A stretch of 12,132 nt of DNA from Aquificaceae bacterium (GTDB lineage Bacteria; Aquificota; Aquificia; Aquificales; Aquificaceae). Location: the NCBI GenBank assembly GCA_027014185.1, contig JALWEK010000100.1, forward strand, positions 1 through 12,132, read 5' to 3'. Below are positions 1-6,565 of the stretch, in pieces. The position numbers were made by a program, and so were the translations under genes. The stretch's first letter is position 1; each line of letters starts with the position of its first letter. Below the pieces are notes generated by a model. That model saw only the letters and a program-made list of their open reading frames with translations, had not been told where the DNA came from and did not search any database.

Positions 1-182
1 TCGCAGGACCGAGGGTTATAGAGCAGACAATAAAGCAGAAGCTCCCCGAGGGGTTCCAGCGCTCCGAGTTCCTGCTGGAGAAGGGCATGGTGGATATGGT
101 GGTTCCGAGGAAGGATCTCAAACATACCCTCAAAAAACTCCTGGACCTAACCTATTACTCGGAGAGATGTTGGAGGGGCTGA
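1..182 (+). CDS. accD: Acetyl-CoA carboxylase carboxyltransferase beta subunit, C-terminal end (partial)
   Basis: Only the last 59 codons are present; reading starts at base 3 and ends at a TGA at 180-182. The peptide contains [19 protein letters not shown] followed by [17 protein letters not shown], the highly recognisable end of the carboxyltransferase core of AccD. AccD pairs with AccA to move the carboxyl group from biotin on AccB to acetyl-CoA, giving malonyl-CoA for fatty acid synthesis in the cytoplasm. The N-terminal zinc ribbon and most of the crotonase-like fold lie outside the window. The last residues (about YYSERCWRG) are past the conserved part. The end overlaps the start of the next gene by 16 bp, which suggests co-transcription and possibly translational coupling. 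The identity is very likely although only a fragment is visible. Confidence 0.9.
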   Translation, partial: AGPRVIEQTIKQKLPEGFQRSEFLLEKGMVDMVVPRKDLKHTLKKLLDLTYYSERCWRG

Positions 183-847
183 ACCGCTTCGTCGAAAGTT
201 ATCCCTTTCCTCTGTGGGAGGGGCTGCTGAGGATAGTATTGGCTATGGTGCTGGGGGCCGCTATAGGCCTCGAGAGGGAAAGAAGAAGGCAGCCCGCCGG
301 CTTCAGGACCCATACCGTTCTCGCAGTAGGATCTGCCCTCCTGTGCATGGTCTCCCTCTTCGTCCCGAGCGTTTACGGCTCTGGGCTGAACGTGGACCCC
401 TCGAGGATAGCCTCCCAGGTGGTGAGCGGTATAGGCTTCCTCGGCGCTGGAGCTATCCTGAGGATGGGGGTCTCGGTGAAGGGGCTGACAACGGCGGCTA
501 GCCTCTGGACAACGGCGGGGATAGGTCTGGCCGTGGGAGCGGGTATGTACATCCTCTCTGTCTTCTCTACCGTGGTCCTCCTTGTGGTCCTAAGTCTAAT
601 GAGCAAGGTGGAGAGAGAGTTCCTCTCCAAGAAGGGCCTGAGATCTGTGAGGCTTACGGTGAAGGACATACCGAACGTAACGGAGAGGATCTCAGAGGTT
701 CTGGGGGAGGCAAACCTCCTCAGAATAAGGAGAAGTGAGGGCAGTTTGGAACTTATCCTTGAGGTCCCTTACGATGAAGAAGAGCTCACGGAAAAGCTAA
801 AGGAGCTTTCCAGGTTGGAGCCGGTTATCTCGGCTGAAGTTATATGA
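167..847 (+). CDS. MgtC/SapB family inner membrane protein
   Basis: A 226-residue protein with an MgtC/SapB-type N-terminal half: hydrophobic segments at about residues 18-36, 49-69, 84-98 and 108-145. Family motifs are visible, namely [20 protein letters not shown] (29-48), [13 protein letters not shown] (86-98) and GLTTAASLW (106-114). Residues about 160-226 form a soluble, ACT-like tail, as in many longer family members. MgtC proteins are linked to growth under low magnesium and to modulation of the F-type ATP synthase in enteric pathogens; the role in free-living thermophiles is not established, so no precise function is claimed. The ATG at 167 sits inside the end of accD, with GGAGAG directly upstream but unusually close. 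The stop codon overlaps the end of the convergent pth gene by 8 bp. Confidence 0.85.
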   Translation: MLEGLNRFVESYPFPLWEGLLRIVLAMVLGAAIGLERERRRQPAGFRTHTVLAVGSALLCMVSLFVPSVYGSGLNVDPSRIASQVVSGIGFLGAGAILRMGVSVKGLTTAASLWTTAGIGLAVGAGMYILSVFSTVVLLVVLSLMSKVEREFLSKKGLRSVRLTVKDIPNVTERISEVLGEANLLRIRRSEGSLELILEVPYDEEELTEKLKELSRLEPVISAEVI

Positions 848-1418
848 AGGTATCCCTTCTGTTGCAGAACTCCATAGCATCCTGTGGGGACAGCTCTATG
901 CTCCTCAGAACGCACTCGGCGGCCTTCTTTATAACCGCCCTTGCTATCTCCTCCTCCTCTTTGGAAAAGGGAGACAGAACGTAGCTGACCACGTCCTCCT
1001 TCCTCTTCGGTCTCCCTATACCTATCTTCAGTCTCGGGAACTTCTCGGTTCCTACGCTCTTTATTATCGACTCTACCCCCCTGTGCCCCCCCGAGCTTCC
1101 CTCAAGTCTGAGTCTCGTCATACCCAAGGGGAGATCGAGGTCGTCGTAAACTACGAGCATCTCCTGAGGTTCTATTCCGTTCTCCTCCAAGAGGTTCAGA
1201 ACCGCAAGGCCCGAGTTGTTCATGTAGGTCTGGGGTTTGGCGAGTATTACCTGCCTCCCGCCTACGCGCGATCTGTAAACGTGGGACAGGGCTTCTTCCG
1301 AGTAGCTTTTTATCCTCAGCTTCCTCACGAGCTCGTCGATGACCATAAAACCCACGTTGTGGCGGGTCCTCTCGTACTCTTTACCGGGATTTCCGAGGCC
1401 AACGACGAGCTTTATCAT
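840..1418 (-). CDS. pth: Peptidyl-tRNA hydrolase (Pth1)
   Basis: A 192-residue protein, the normal size for bacterial Pth1. It releases peptides from peptidyl-tRNAs that drop off the ribosome, so the tRNA can be recycled. Visible motifs are VGLGNPGKEYERTRHNVGF with Asn10 and the catalytic His20, QTYMNNSG (Asn67, equivalent to E. coli Asn68), YDDLDLPLG (Asp92, equivalent to catalytic Asp93) and SSGGHRGVESI. In the last motif Arg113 stands where E. coli has Asn114, a substrate-binding residue; I cannot tell whether this is usual in the lineage. The ATG overlaps the rplY stop codon as ATGA, a classic coupling arrangement, and pth next to rplY is a common bacterial gene order. No strong ribosome binding site lies at ideal distance. 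The 3' end overlaps the convergent mgtC-like gene by 8 bp, leaving no room for a separate terminator. Confidence 0.96.
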   Translation of the reverse strand: MIKLVVGLGNPGKEYERTRHNVGFMVIDELVRKLRIKSYSEEALSHVYRSRVGGRQVILAKPQTYMNNSGLAVLNLLEENGIEPQEMLVVYDDLDLPLGMTRLRLEGSSGGHRGVESIIKSVGTEKFPRLKIGIGRPKRKEDVVSYVLSPFSKEEEEIARAVIKKAAECVLRSIELSPQDAMEFCNRRDTFI

Positions 1419-2020
1419 TCAGAGGCCTGCTGCTCCTCCTCTGGGGCCTCAGCCTCTTCCTCAACTACCTCTTCTGCCTCGGGTTCTACAACGACAGCTA
1501 TGGTTTCCTCGGGGTTATCGAGTATTACACATCCCTCTGGAGGCTGGATGTCCCTCACGTGCAGGGCGTCTCCAAGGCCGAGGCCGCTCACATCTATGGT
1601 TATCTTATCGGGAAGGTTGGCGGGTCTGGCCTTTATAGTGAGGGAGTGCATGAGCGCCTCGAAAGTTCCTCCCAGCTCAACACCCGCCGGCGTTCCCACG
1701 AACTCTATGGGAACCTCTACCTCTATCTCTGTAACGTTGGCAAGATCGTAGAGATCAACGTGGATTGGGTTGTCTCCGAGCCACCCGAACTGTATGTCTT
1801 TAAGAATGCATACTCTCTTCTCGCCGTTCACCTCGGCCTCTATCAGAAAGGTCTCCCCATGGGGTAGGGAGAGGAAGTCTTTAGCGCTGATCCAGGCGTG
1901 GATGTTCTCCACACCCTTTCCGTAGATCTCGACGGGTATGAAGCCTTCTCTTCTCATCCTCTTGGTTTCGCTCTTCTTGCCGGGTACCCTCTCTGTGAGC
2001 TTTACCTTTACCCTCTTCAT
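1415..2020 (-). CDS. rplY: Large ribosomal subunit protein bL25, long (CTC/TL5) form
   Basis: A 201-residue protein of the two-domain CTC type. Residues about 5-95 form the 5S-rRNA-binding L25 domain (starting RVPGKKSETKRMRREGFIPV, with VDLYDL closing it). Residues about 98-180 form the beta-rich TL5 C-terminal domain (VPIEFVGTPAGVELGG, RPANLPDKITIDVSGL, GDALHVRDIQPPEG). The final 20 residues are a strongly acidic Glu-rich tail, common in this form. The protein binds 5S rRNA in the central protuberance of the 50S subunit, and the long form is also tied to stress responses in some bacteria. It has a strong Shine-Dalgarno sequence six bases before the ATG and its own predicted promoter. The stop overlaps the pth start. 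It is separated from prs by an opposite-strand signalling gene, which is unusual for this neighbourhood. Confidence 0.96.
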   Translation of the reverse strand: MKRVKVKLTERVPGKKSETKRMRREGFIPVEIYGKGVENIHAWISAKDFLSLPHGETFLIEAEVNGEKRVCILKDIQFGWLGDNPIHVDLYDLANVTEIEVEVPIEFVGTPAGVELGGTFEALMHSLTIKARPANLPDKITIDVSGLGLGDALHVRDIQPPEGCVILDNPEETIAVVVEPEAEEVVEEEAEAPEEEQQASE

Positions 2021-2026
2021 GGAATT

Positions 2027-2033
2027 CCTCCTT
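2027..2033 (-). promoter_or_regulatory. Strong Shine-Dalgarno of rplY
   Basis: Read on the minus strand the sequence is AAGGAGG, six bases before the rplY ATG. It is one of only three near-perfect ribosome binding sites in this window and fixes the rplY start. Confidence 0.85.
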
Positions 2034-2053
2034 AAAACTCTGCGGAATTTGAA

Positions 2054-2059
2054 ATTATA
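2054..2059 (-). promoter_or_regulatory. Predicted -10 box for rplY-pth
   Basis: On the minus strand this is a perfect TATAAT, 33 bp upstream of the rplY ATG. Transcription would start near 2047, giving a leader of about 27 bases that contains the strong ribosome binding site. A weak -35 candidate (TTACCA, 19-bp spacer) lies across the start of the divergent gene. It forms one arm of an inverted repeat with the plus-strand box at 2064-2069 (7-bp arms AATTATA/TATAATT, 4-bp spacer ACAC). Confidence 0.6.
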
Positions 2060-2063
2060 ACAC

Positions 2064-2069
2064 TATAAT
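2064..2069 (+). promoter_or_regulatory. Predicted -10 box for the EAL-HDOD gene
   Basis: A perfect TATAAT ending eight bases before the GTG start at 2078. A usual -10 to start distance puts transcription start at about 2076-2078, so the mRNA would be leaderless or nearly so. No convincing -35 hexamer is seen. An alternative box, TATAAC at 2056-2061 with TTAAAA at 2032-2037, would give a leader of about 10 bases. Confidence 0.55.
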
Positions 2070-2077
2070 TAACTGAG

Positions 2078-3292
2078 GTGGTAAGGATATTCCTGGCACG
2101 GCAACCCATAGTCGGCAGGGACGGAAAGATATTCGCATACGAGCTGCTGTTCAGGTCCGGGTACTCGGAAAAGGCGGATATAGAGGACGGGGGGAAGGCA
2201 ACGGCCAAGGTAATCGAGTATCTAGTGAGCTCTTTTGGACTTAAGAAAGTCATAAGGGACAAGAAGGGATTCATAAACATAGACGAAAACTCGGACGTGC
2301 TGAGCGTGGCCGATATACTGCCGACGGACAGGGTGGGCTTCGAGGTGCTGGAAACCTCGGTCCTGAGCGAGGACTTTCTGAACACGCTGAAGAAGCTTAA
2401 AGAACTCGGATATGATCTCTCCCTAGACGACTTCGTTTACTCGGAGGAGTATTTGCCTTACCTCGATCTCGTGGATTACGTGAAGATAGACGTTTTGGAC
2501 AGAGCAAACTACCCACTCGAAGAGGCCTTTGAGGTAGTTAAGAAACACAACGTTAAGGTTATAGCCGAGAAGGTGGAGACGTACGAGGTGTACAGGAAGT
2601 GCTACGATATGGGATTCGACTACTTCCAGGGATACTTCTTCCAAGAGCCCCAGCTCGTTACCTCAAAGACCGTTGAGCCTGCGTACGCTGCCCTTATTAA
2701 GCTCTACAACCTGCTCTCTTCGGAAGCTGAGGTGAAGGAGCTCGAGAAGGTCTTCAAGAGGTTCTCGGAGCTGTCCGTAAAGCTGCTCCAGCTTATAAAC
2801 TCCGCCTACTACTCTCTCAGGCAGCCTGTTAAATCTATAAGGCACGCGGTCCTGATGCTGGGCTACAAGAACCTGCTCAAGTGGGTCCTCCTACTCATGT
2901 ACTCTCTTAGAGAGGAGGACTTCACCTCGGACCCTCTCTTCGAGGAGGCCTCGGTGAGGGGCTTCTTAATGGAGGGCCTGGCTCGGAAGATATCGAAGGA
3001 CAAGGAGTTTGCAGGAGAGGCCTTCATAACCGGTGTCCTCTCCCTTATAGACGTTCTCCTGGGTGTTTCGATGGAGGATGTTGTAAAGAACATGATGCTT
3101 GAGGAGGATATAAAGAAGGCTCTTCTGTACAGGGAGGGGAAGCTCGGGGACATGCTCAGCATGGTTGAGGCTCTTCAGAGGAATGCTCTGAAGAAGGTCA
3201 AACCCGTAATGGAGCGCTACAATCTAAAGCCCTCGGATCTCTACTCTCTGCAGATGGAAGCTATGTCCTCCTATGCGGAGCTGGACCTTTAG
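2078..3292 (+). CDS. EAL-HDOD domain signalling protein (YuxH/CdgJ-like)
   Basis: A 404-residue protein. Residues about 1-200 form an EAL-type cyclic-di-GMP phosphodiesterase-like domain and about 200-404 an HDOD domain, the architecture of B. subtilis YuxH and Vibrio CdgJ. The EAL signature reads YELLFR (Glu22). By motif position most metal and catalytic residues are kept: Asn67 (FINID), Glu92 (FEVLE), Asp117-Asp118, Lys136 (VKID), Glu164 and Glu167 (AEKVE) and Gln184 (FQGY). The loop after DDF lacks the usual GTGYSSL, reading VYSEEYLPY. It could therefore be an active phosphodiesterase or only a c-di-GMP sensor. The HDOD part shows LLQLINSAYYSLRQPVKSI and the HAVLMLGYKNLLKWVLL core. The start is GTG; an in-frame stop at 2066-2068 excludes any start further upstream. 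It ends overlapping prs by 4 bp and sits between prs and rplY on the opposite strand. Confidence 0.9.
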   Translation: MVRIFLARQPIVGRDGKIFAYELLFRSGYSEKADIEDGGKATAKVIEYLVSSFGLKKVIRDKKGFINIDENSDVLSVADILPTDRVGFEVLETSVLSEDFLNTLKKLKELGYDLSLDDFVYSEEYLPYLDLVDYVKIDVLDRANYPLEEAFEVVKKHNVKVIAEKVETYEVYRKCYDMGFDYFQGYFFQEPQLVTSKTVEPAYAALIKLYNLLSSEAEVKELEKVFKRFSELSVKLLQLINSAYYSLRQPVKSIRHAVLMLGYKNLLKWVLLLMYSLREEDFTSDPLFEEASVRGFLMEGLARKISKDKEFAGEAFITGVLSLIDVLLGVSMEDVVKNMMLEEDIKKALLYREGKLGDMLSMVEALQRNALKKVKPVMERYNLKPSDLYSLQMEAMSSYAELDL

Positions 3293-4227
3293 ACGAACAG
3301 GGAGCTTACCGATTCCTCCTCGTGGATCCTCTTTATAGCCTCCCCAAGGAGGGGAGCTACCGATACTATCTTCAGCTTGTTGAACATCTTGTCCCCAACG
3401 GGTATCGTGTTCGTTATTATCACCTGCTCTATGGGAGAGTTTGTGAGCCTCTCGACCGCAGGACCCGAAAGTACCCCGTGAGTTGCACAGGCTAGGACCC
3501 TTTTGGCACCCCTGTTTATGAGCATATTGGCGGCCGCAACCATCGTCCCGGCGGTATCTATCAGGTCATCGATGATTATCGCCTCCTTCCCCTCTATGTC
3601 CCCGACCACGTCGAGGACCTCGGCCTTGTTGGGCTCAGGCCTCCTCTTGTAGATTATCGCTATACCACATCCGAGCCTGTTTGCCAGCTGGCGTGCCCTC
3701 TCGACCCCTCCAGCATCGGGAGAGACAACTATGGGGTTCTCCAGTATGAGGTTCTTCTTTATGTAGTCGTAAAGCACGGGAAGGGCGGAGAGATGGTCCA
3801 CGGGTATGTCGAAGAAGCCCTGTATTTGGGGCGAGTGCAGGTCTATGGTTACTACCCTGTTCGCCCCGGCGACCGTTATCAGGTCTGCCAAAAGCCTTGC
3901 GCTTACGGGGGTTCTCGGTTTGTCCTGTCTGTCCTGCCTTGCGTACGCAAAGTAAGGGATAACGGCCGTTATCCTCCCCGCCGAGGAGCGTTTCAGGGCG
4001 TCTATTATCAGAAGAAGCTCCATTATGTGCTGGTTTGCAGGGAATGAGAGGGATTGAAAGACATATACGTCGGCACCCCTTATCGACTCGTTTATCTGGA
4101 CCCTGACCTCTCCGTCGCTGAACTTGGTCACGAGCATATCGGAGATGTTCACGCTGAGATACTTGGAGACCTCTTCGGCCAACTCCCTGTTAGCCGTTCC
4201 CGTGAGGAGCTTTAAGGGCCTGTTCAT
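3289..4227 (-). CDS. prs: Ribose-phosphate pyrophosphokinase (PRPP synthetase, class I)
   Basis: A 312-residue protein of the usual class I length. It makes PRPP from ribose 5-phosphate and ATP, feeding purine, pyrimidine, histidine, tryptophan and NAD synthesis. Visible signatures are FSDGEVRVQINESIRG (36-51), YFAYARQDRQDKPRTPVSA (92-110), the metal and nucleotide site VTIDLHSPQIQGFF with His131, VVSPDAGGVERAR (167-179), KRRPEPNKAEV (194-204) and the PRPP-binding loop IIIDDLIDTAGTM (217-229). The ATG lies 11 bases after the encoded CCA end of tRNA-Gln. That gap (TTTAAAAAACC on the coding strand) has no ribosome binding site, so prs is presumably read from the ispE-tRNA transcript and freed by tRNA 3' processing. 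hisD and rpiB elsewhere in the window belong to connected pathways. The stop overlaps the convergent EAL-HDOD stop. Confidence 0.97.
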   Translation of the reverse strand: MNRPLKLLTGTANRELAEEVSKYLSVNISDMLVTKFSDGEVRVQINESIRGADVYVFQSLSFPANQHIMELLLIIDALKRSSAGRITAVIPYFAYARQDRQDKPRTPVSARLLADLITVAGANRVVTIDLHSPQIQGFFDIPVDHLSALPVLYDYIKKNLILENPIVVSPDAGGVERARQLANRLGCGIAIIYKRRPEPNKAEVLDVVGDIEGKEAIIIDDLIDTAGTMVAAANMLINRGAKRVLACATHGVLSGPAVERLTNSPIEQVIITNTIPVGDKMFNKLKIVSVAPLLGEAIKRIHEEESVSSLFV

Positions 4228-4238
4228 GGTTTTTTAAA

Positions 4239-4314
4239 TGGCTGGGGTGCCTGGACTCGAACCAGGAACCCCCGGATCCAAAGTCCGGTGCTCTGCCAGT
4301 TGAGCTACACCCCA
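4239..4314 (-). tRNA. tRNA-Gln, anticodon UUG, CCA encoded
   Basis: A complete 76-base cloverleaf. On the minus strand the acceptor arm is TGGGGTG paired with CACCCCA, then discriminator G and encoded CCA. The D stem is GCTC/GAGC with an 8-base loop AACTGGCA. The anticodon stem is CCGGA/TCCGG with loop CTTTGGA, so the anticodon is TTG (reads CAA and, with modification, CAG). The variable region is GGGTT, and the T arm is CCTGG/CCAGG with loop TTCGAGT. The weak U1-A72 first pair and the short D-loop with no extra base after position 20 are the features known to let GatCAB select tRNA-Gln. The first 10 bases are shared with the end of ispE, whose TAG stop is bases 8-10 of the tRNA. Confidence 0.97.
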
Positions 4315-5117
4315 AGCCAGCTCTTGGTTTCCACAACTCTCCATCCCCTGAGCATCGCACCCCTGACGAGCTCAGGAGAAGGCTTACCTATATAGAATAC
4401 AGCAGAACCGCTCCCGCTGACAAGTGGTTTCAGGCCTAAGAACCTCAAGAACCTGACCACCTCACCTATCTCCGGGTATATCTCACAGGCGAGCTCTCCC
4501 AGTTTGTTCTCTACTATGTCGAGGTTACCCTCCTTCACAGCTTCGAGAACCTTATCTATATCCACGCTCGATAGGTGTTCCTCCCTAACCCTCGAATAGA
4601 CTTCTCTCGTAGAGGATCTGACGGGCGGTATTACGAGTGTGATCTCAAGGTCCAGGGGTTCAACCCTCTCTATGATCTCCCCTCTGCCTCTTCCCACGGC
4701 GGTTCTGCCCTCGAAGAAGAAGGGGGCGTCCGAGGAAACCGAGCCTGCTATCTCCATAAGCTCCTCTGTGTCCAAAGGCTCTTCCAAGATCTCGTTTACG
4801 GCCTTCAGAACAGTTGCAACGTTCGAGCTCCCTCCTCCGAGACCCGACCCCTCGGGTATCCTCTTCTGGATGAATACCGAGACCTCAGGCATCTTTCCGG
4901 TTCTTCTTCCAAACTCCAAAAGCGCCTTGTAAACGAGGTTCTCCTCTCTGGGTATTCCCGTGCTCGTCTGAACGTCGAGAGGCCCTTCCCTGATAGTTAT
5001 CTCATCGCAGAGGTCTATCGCATGGAATAGGGTGATTATATCGTGGTATCCGTCGAGGCGCTTTCCCAGTATCCATAGGCCGAGGTTTACCTTGGCGGGA
5101 GAGAGAACCCTTTTCAC
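4305..5117 (-). CDS. ispE: 4-diphosphocytidyl-2-C-methyl-D-erythritol kinase
   Basis: A 270-residue GHMP-family kinase that phosphorylates CDP-methylerythritol in the MEP pathway to isoprenoids. Motifs: SPAKVNLGLWI with Lys9 and Asn11 near the N-terminus, the glycine-rich ATP loop PEGSGLGGGSSN (88-99), SSDAPFF with the catalytic Asp130, and the C-terminal GHMP motif LVSGSGSAVF. The start codon is GTG, only 20 bp from the divergent gatB ATG, and a -10-like TATATT lies 7 bases before it, predicting a leaderless mRNA. The last three codons plus the first-base overlap of the Leu codon lie in the tRNA-Gln gene: the protein ends SWLGV and its TAG stop is bases 8-10 of the tRNA. Cutting out the tRNA at its mature 5' end would leave this message without a stop codon. 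The order ispE - tRNA-Gln - prs is common in bacteria. Confidence 0.95.
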   Translation of the reverse strand: MKRVLSPAKVNLGLWILGKRLDGYHDIITLFHAIDLCDEITIREGPLDVQTSTGIPREENLVYKALLEFGRRTGKMPEVSVFIQKRIPEGSGLGGGSSNVATVLKAVNEILEEPLDTEELMEIAGSVSSDAPFFFEGRTAVGRGRGEIIERVEPLDLEITLVIPPVRSSTREVYSRVREEHLSSVDIDKVLEAVKEGNLDIVENKLGELACEIYPEIGEVVRFLRFLGLKPLVSGSGSAVFYIGKPSPELVRGAMLRGWRVVETKSWLGV

Positions 5118-5121
5118 AACT

Positions 5122-5127
5122 TATAAT
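5122..5127 (+). promoter_or_regulatory. Predicted -10 box for the gatB operon
   Basis: Perfect TATAAT within the 20-bp gap between ispE and gatB. Transcription start would fall near 5134-5135, three or four bases before the gatB ATG at 5138, so at most a tiny leader. Any -35 element would lie inside ispE; none is convincing. The box is part of a 13-bp odd-length palindrome at 5120-5132 (CTTATA, centre A, TATAAG). Confidence 0.55.
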
Positions 5128-5130
5128 ATA
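5125..5130 (-). promoter_or_regulatory. Predicted -10 box for ispE-tRNA-Gln-prs
   Basis: On the minus strand this is TATATT (five of six to consensus), followed by exactly 7 bases and then the GTG start of ispE at 5117. The predicted transcript would start at or one base before the start codon. It physically overlaps the gatB -10 box by three bases and is its mirror image in the same palindrome, so the two promoters cannot be melted independently. Confidence 0.5.
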
Positions 5131-5137
5131 AGGCAGG

Positions 5138-6565
5138 ATGGAATACGAAGCGGTAATAGGCCTCGAGATACACGTCCAGATGGACACAAAAACTAAGATG
5201 TTCTGTTCCTGTCCGGTGGAGTTCGGTGCAGAGCCCAACACAAACGTCTGCCCTGTATGTTTAGGTATGCCCGGATCTCTCCCGGTTGTGAACAGAAGGG
5301 CAGTCGAGTTCGCTGTGAGGGCTTCTCTCGCTCTCAACTGTGAGGTCCACACCGAGTCGATCTTCGCTAGGAAGAACTACTTCTATCCGGATCTCCCTAA
5401 AGGCTACCAGATCTCTCAGTACGAGAGGCCTCTTGCCACCAACGGATGGGTTGAGATAGAGCTCCCGAGCGGTGAGAAAAAGAGAATAAGGATAAGGAGG
5501 CTTCACATAGAGGAGGACGCGGGAAAGAACATACACGAGGGTTCCAAGTCCTTCGTGGATCTCAATAGGGCGGGGACGCCTCTGATGGAGATAGTCACCG
5601 AACCCGACATAAGGTCTGCAGAGGAGGCGAGGATATTCCTAGAAGCCCTGAGAAACATAATGAGGTACACGGGGGTCTCTAAAGCGGACATGGAGAAAGG
5701 GCAGCTCAGGTGCGACATAAACGTCTCCGTGCGTCCAAAAGGGTCGGACAAACTCGGCACGAGAACAGAGATAAAGAACGTGAACTCCTTCAGGTTCGTC
5801 CAGAAGGCTATAGAGTATGAGGTCGAGAGGCAGATAAGGGTCCTGGAAGAAGGTGGGGAGATAGTCCAGGAGACGAGAACCTTCGATCCGGCTACCGGGA
5901 AAACTTATCCAATGAGGAGCAAGGAGGAGGCTGAAGACTACAGGTACTTCCCGGATCCGGACCTCCTGCCCCTGGTCGTTAAGGAGGGGTGGGTAGAGGA
6001 GATAAGGAAGAACATGCCCGAACTTCCCCATCAGAGGCTCGAGAGGCTCCTGTCTCAGTACGGGATAAGTGAGTACGAGGCGAAGATATTCGTCCAACAT
6101 AAGGAACTGGGTGACTTCTTCGAGGAGGCGGTTAAAAAGTTCAACGAGCCCAAGATGATAGCCAACTGGCTCCTGAATGACCTGCTGGGTCTATTGAACG
6201 ATAAGCAGATCCCCCTCGAGGAGTCTCCCGTCTCTCCCGAGAAGCTCGCTGAGCTTGTGAAGCTCATAAAGGAGAACGTGATTTCCACAAAGATAGGTAA
6301 GGAAGTCATAAAGGAGATGGTCGAGACAGGAAAGAGCGCCTCCCAGATAGTGGAGGAGAAGGGCCTGAAGCAGATAACGGACGAGGGTAAGATAAGGAAG
6401 ATAGTGGAGGAGGTCGTCAGCAGGTTCCCCTCGGAAGTGGAGAGGTTCAGACATGGGGAGGAGAAGCTGATCGGCTTCTTCGTCGGTCAGGTGATGAGGG
6501 AGACAAAGGGCAAGGCGAACCCCAAGCTGGTTAACCAGATCCTGAGAGAGGTTTTAAAAGGATGA
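5138..6565 (+). CDS. gatB: Aspartyl/glutamyl-tRNA(Asn/Gln) amidotransferase subunit B
   Basis: A 475-residue protein of the normal GatB length. In the GatCAB complex it binds misacylated Glu-tRNA(Gln) or Asp-tRNA(Asn), activates the carboxylate with ATP and accepts ammonia from GatA. Signatures: [11 protein letters not shown] (5-15), a zinc site formed by Cys23, Cys25, Cys38 and Cys41 (CxC...CPVC), [25 protein letters not shown], the [15 protein letters not shown] block, [10 protein letters not shown] and [11 protein letters not shown]. The C-terminal third is the helical/YqeY-like tail domain that contacts the tRNA, ending [17 protein letters not shown]. The ATG has only a weak, very close AAGGCAGG upstream and a predicted leaderless or near-leaderless transcript. 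It heads a six-gene run and is divergent from the operon that encodes tRNA-Gln, one of its substrates. Its stop overlaps the rpiB start as ATGA. The sequence resembles Aquifex GatB closely, judged from memory. Confidence 0.97.
   Translation: MEYEAVIGLEIHVQMDTKTKMFCSCPVEFGAEPNTNVCPVCLGMPGSLPVVNRRAVEFAVRASLALNCEVHTESIFARKNYFYPDLPKGYQISQYERPLATNGWVEIELPSGEKKRIRIRRLHIEEDAGKNIHEGSKSFVDLNRAGTPLMEIVTEPDIRSAEEARIFLEALRNIMRYTGVSKADMEKGQLRCDINVSVRPKGSDKLGTRTEIKNVNSFRFVQKAIEYEVERQIRVLEEGGEIVQETRTFDPATGKTYPMRSKEEAEDYRYFPDPDLLPLVVKEGWVEEIRKNMPELPHQRLERLLSQYGISEYEAKIFVQHKELGDFFEEAVKKFNEPKMIANWLLNDLLGLLNDKQIPLEESPVSPEKLAELVKLIKENVISTKIGKEVIKEMVETGKSASQIVEEKGLKQITDEGKIRKIVEEVVSRFPSEVERFRHGEEKLIGFFVGQVMRETKGKANPKLVNQILREVLKG

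Noticed and set aside
1083..1751. Open frame of 222 codons on the plus strand across pth and rplY
   Set aside because: It is antisense to two strongly conserved genes, and its protein is low-complexity and Ser/Thr-rich with no motif.
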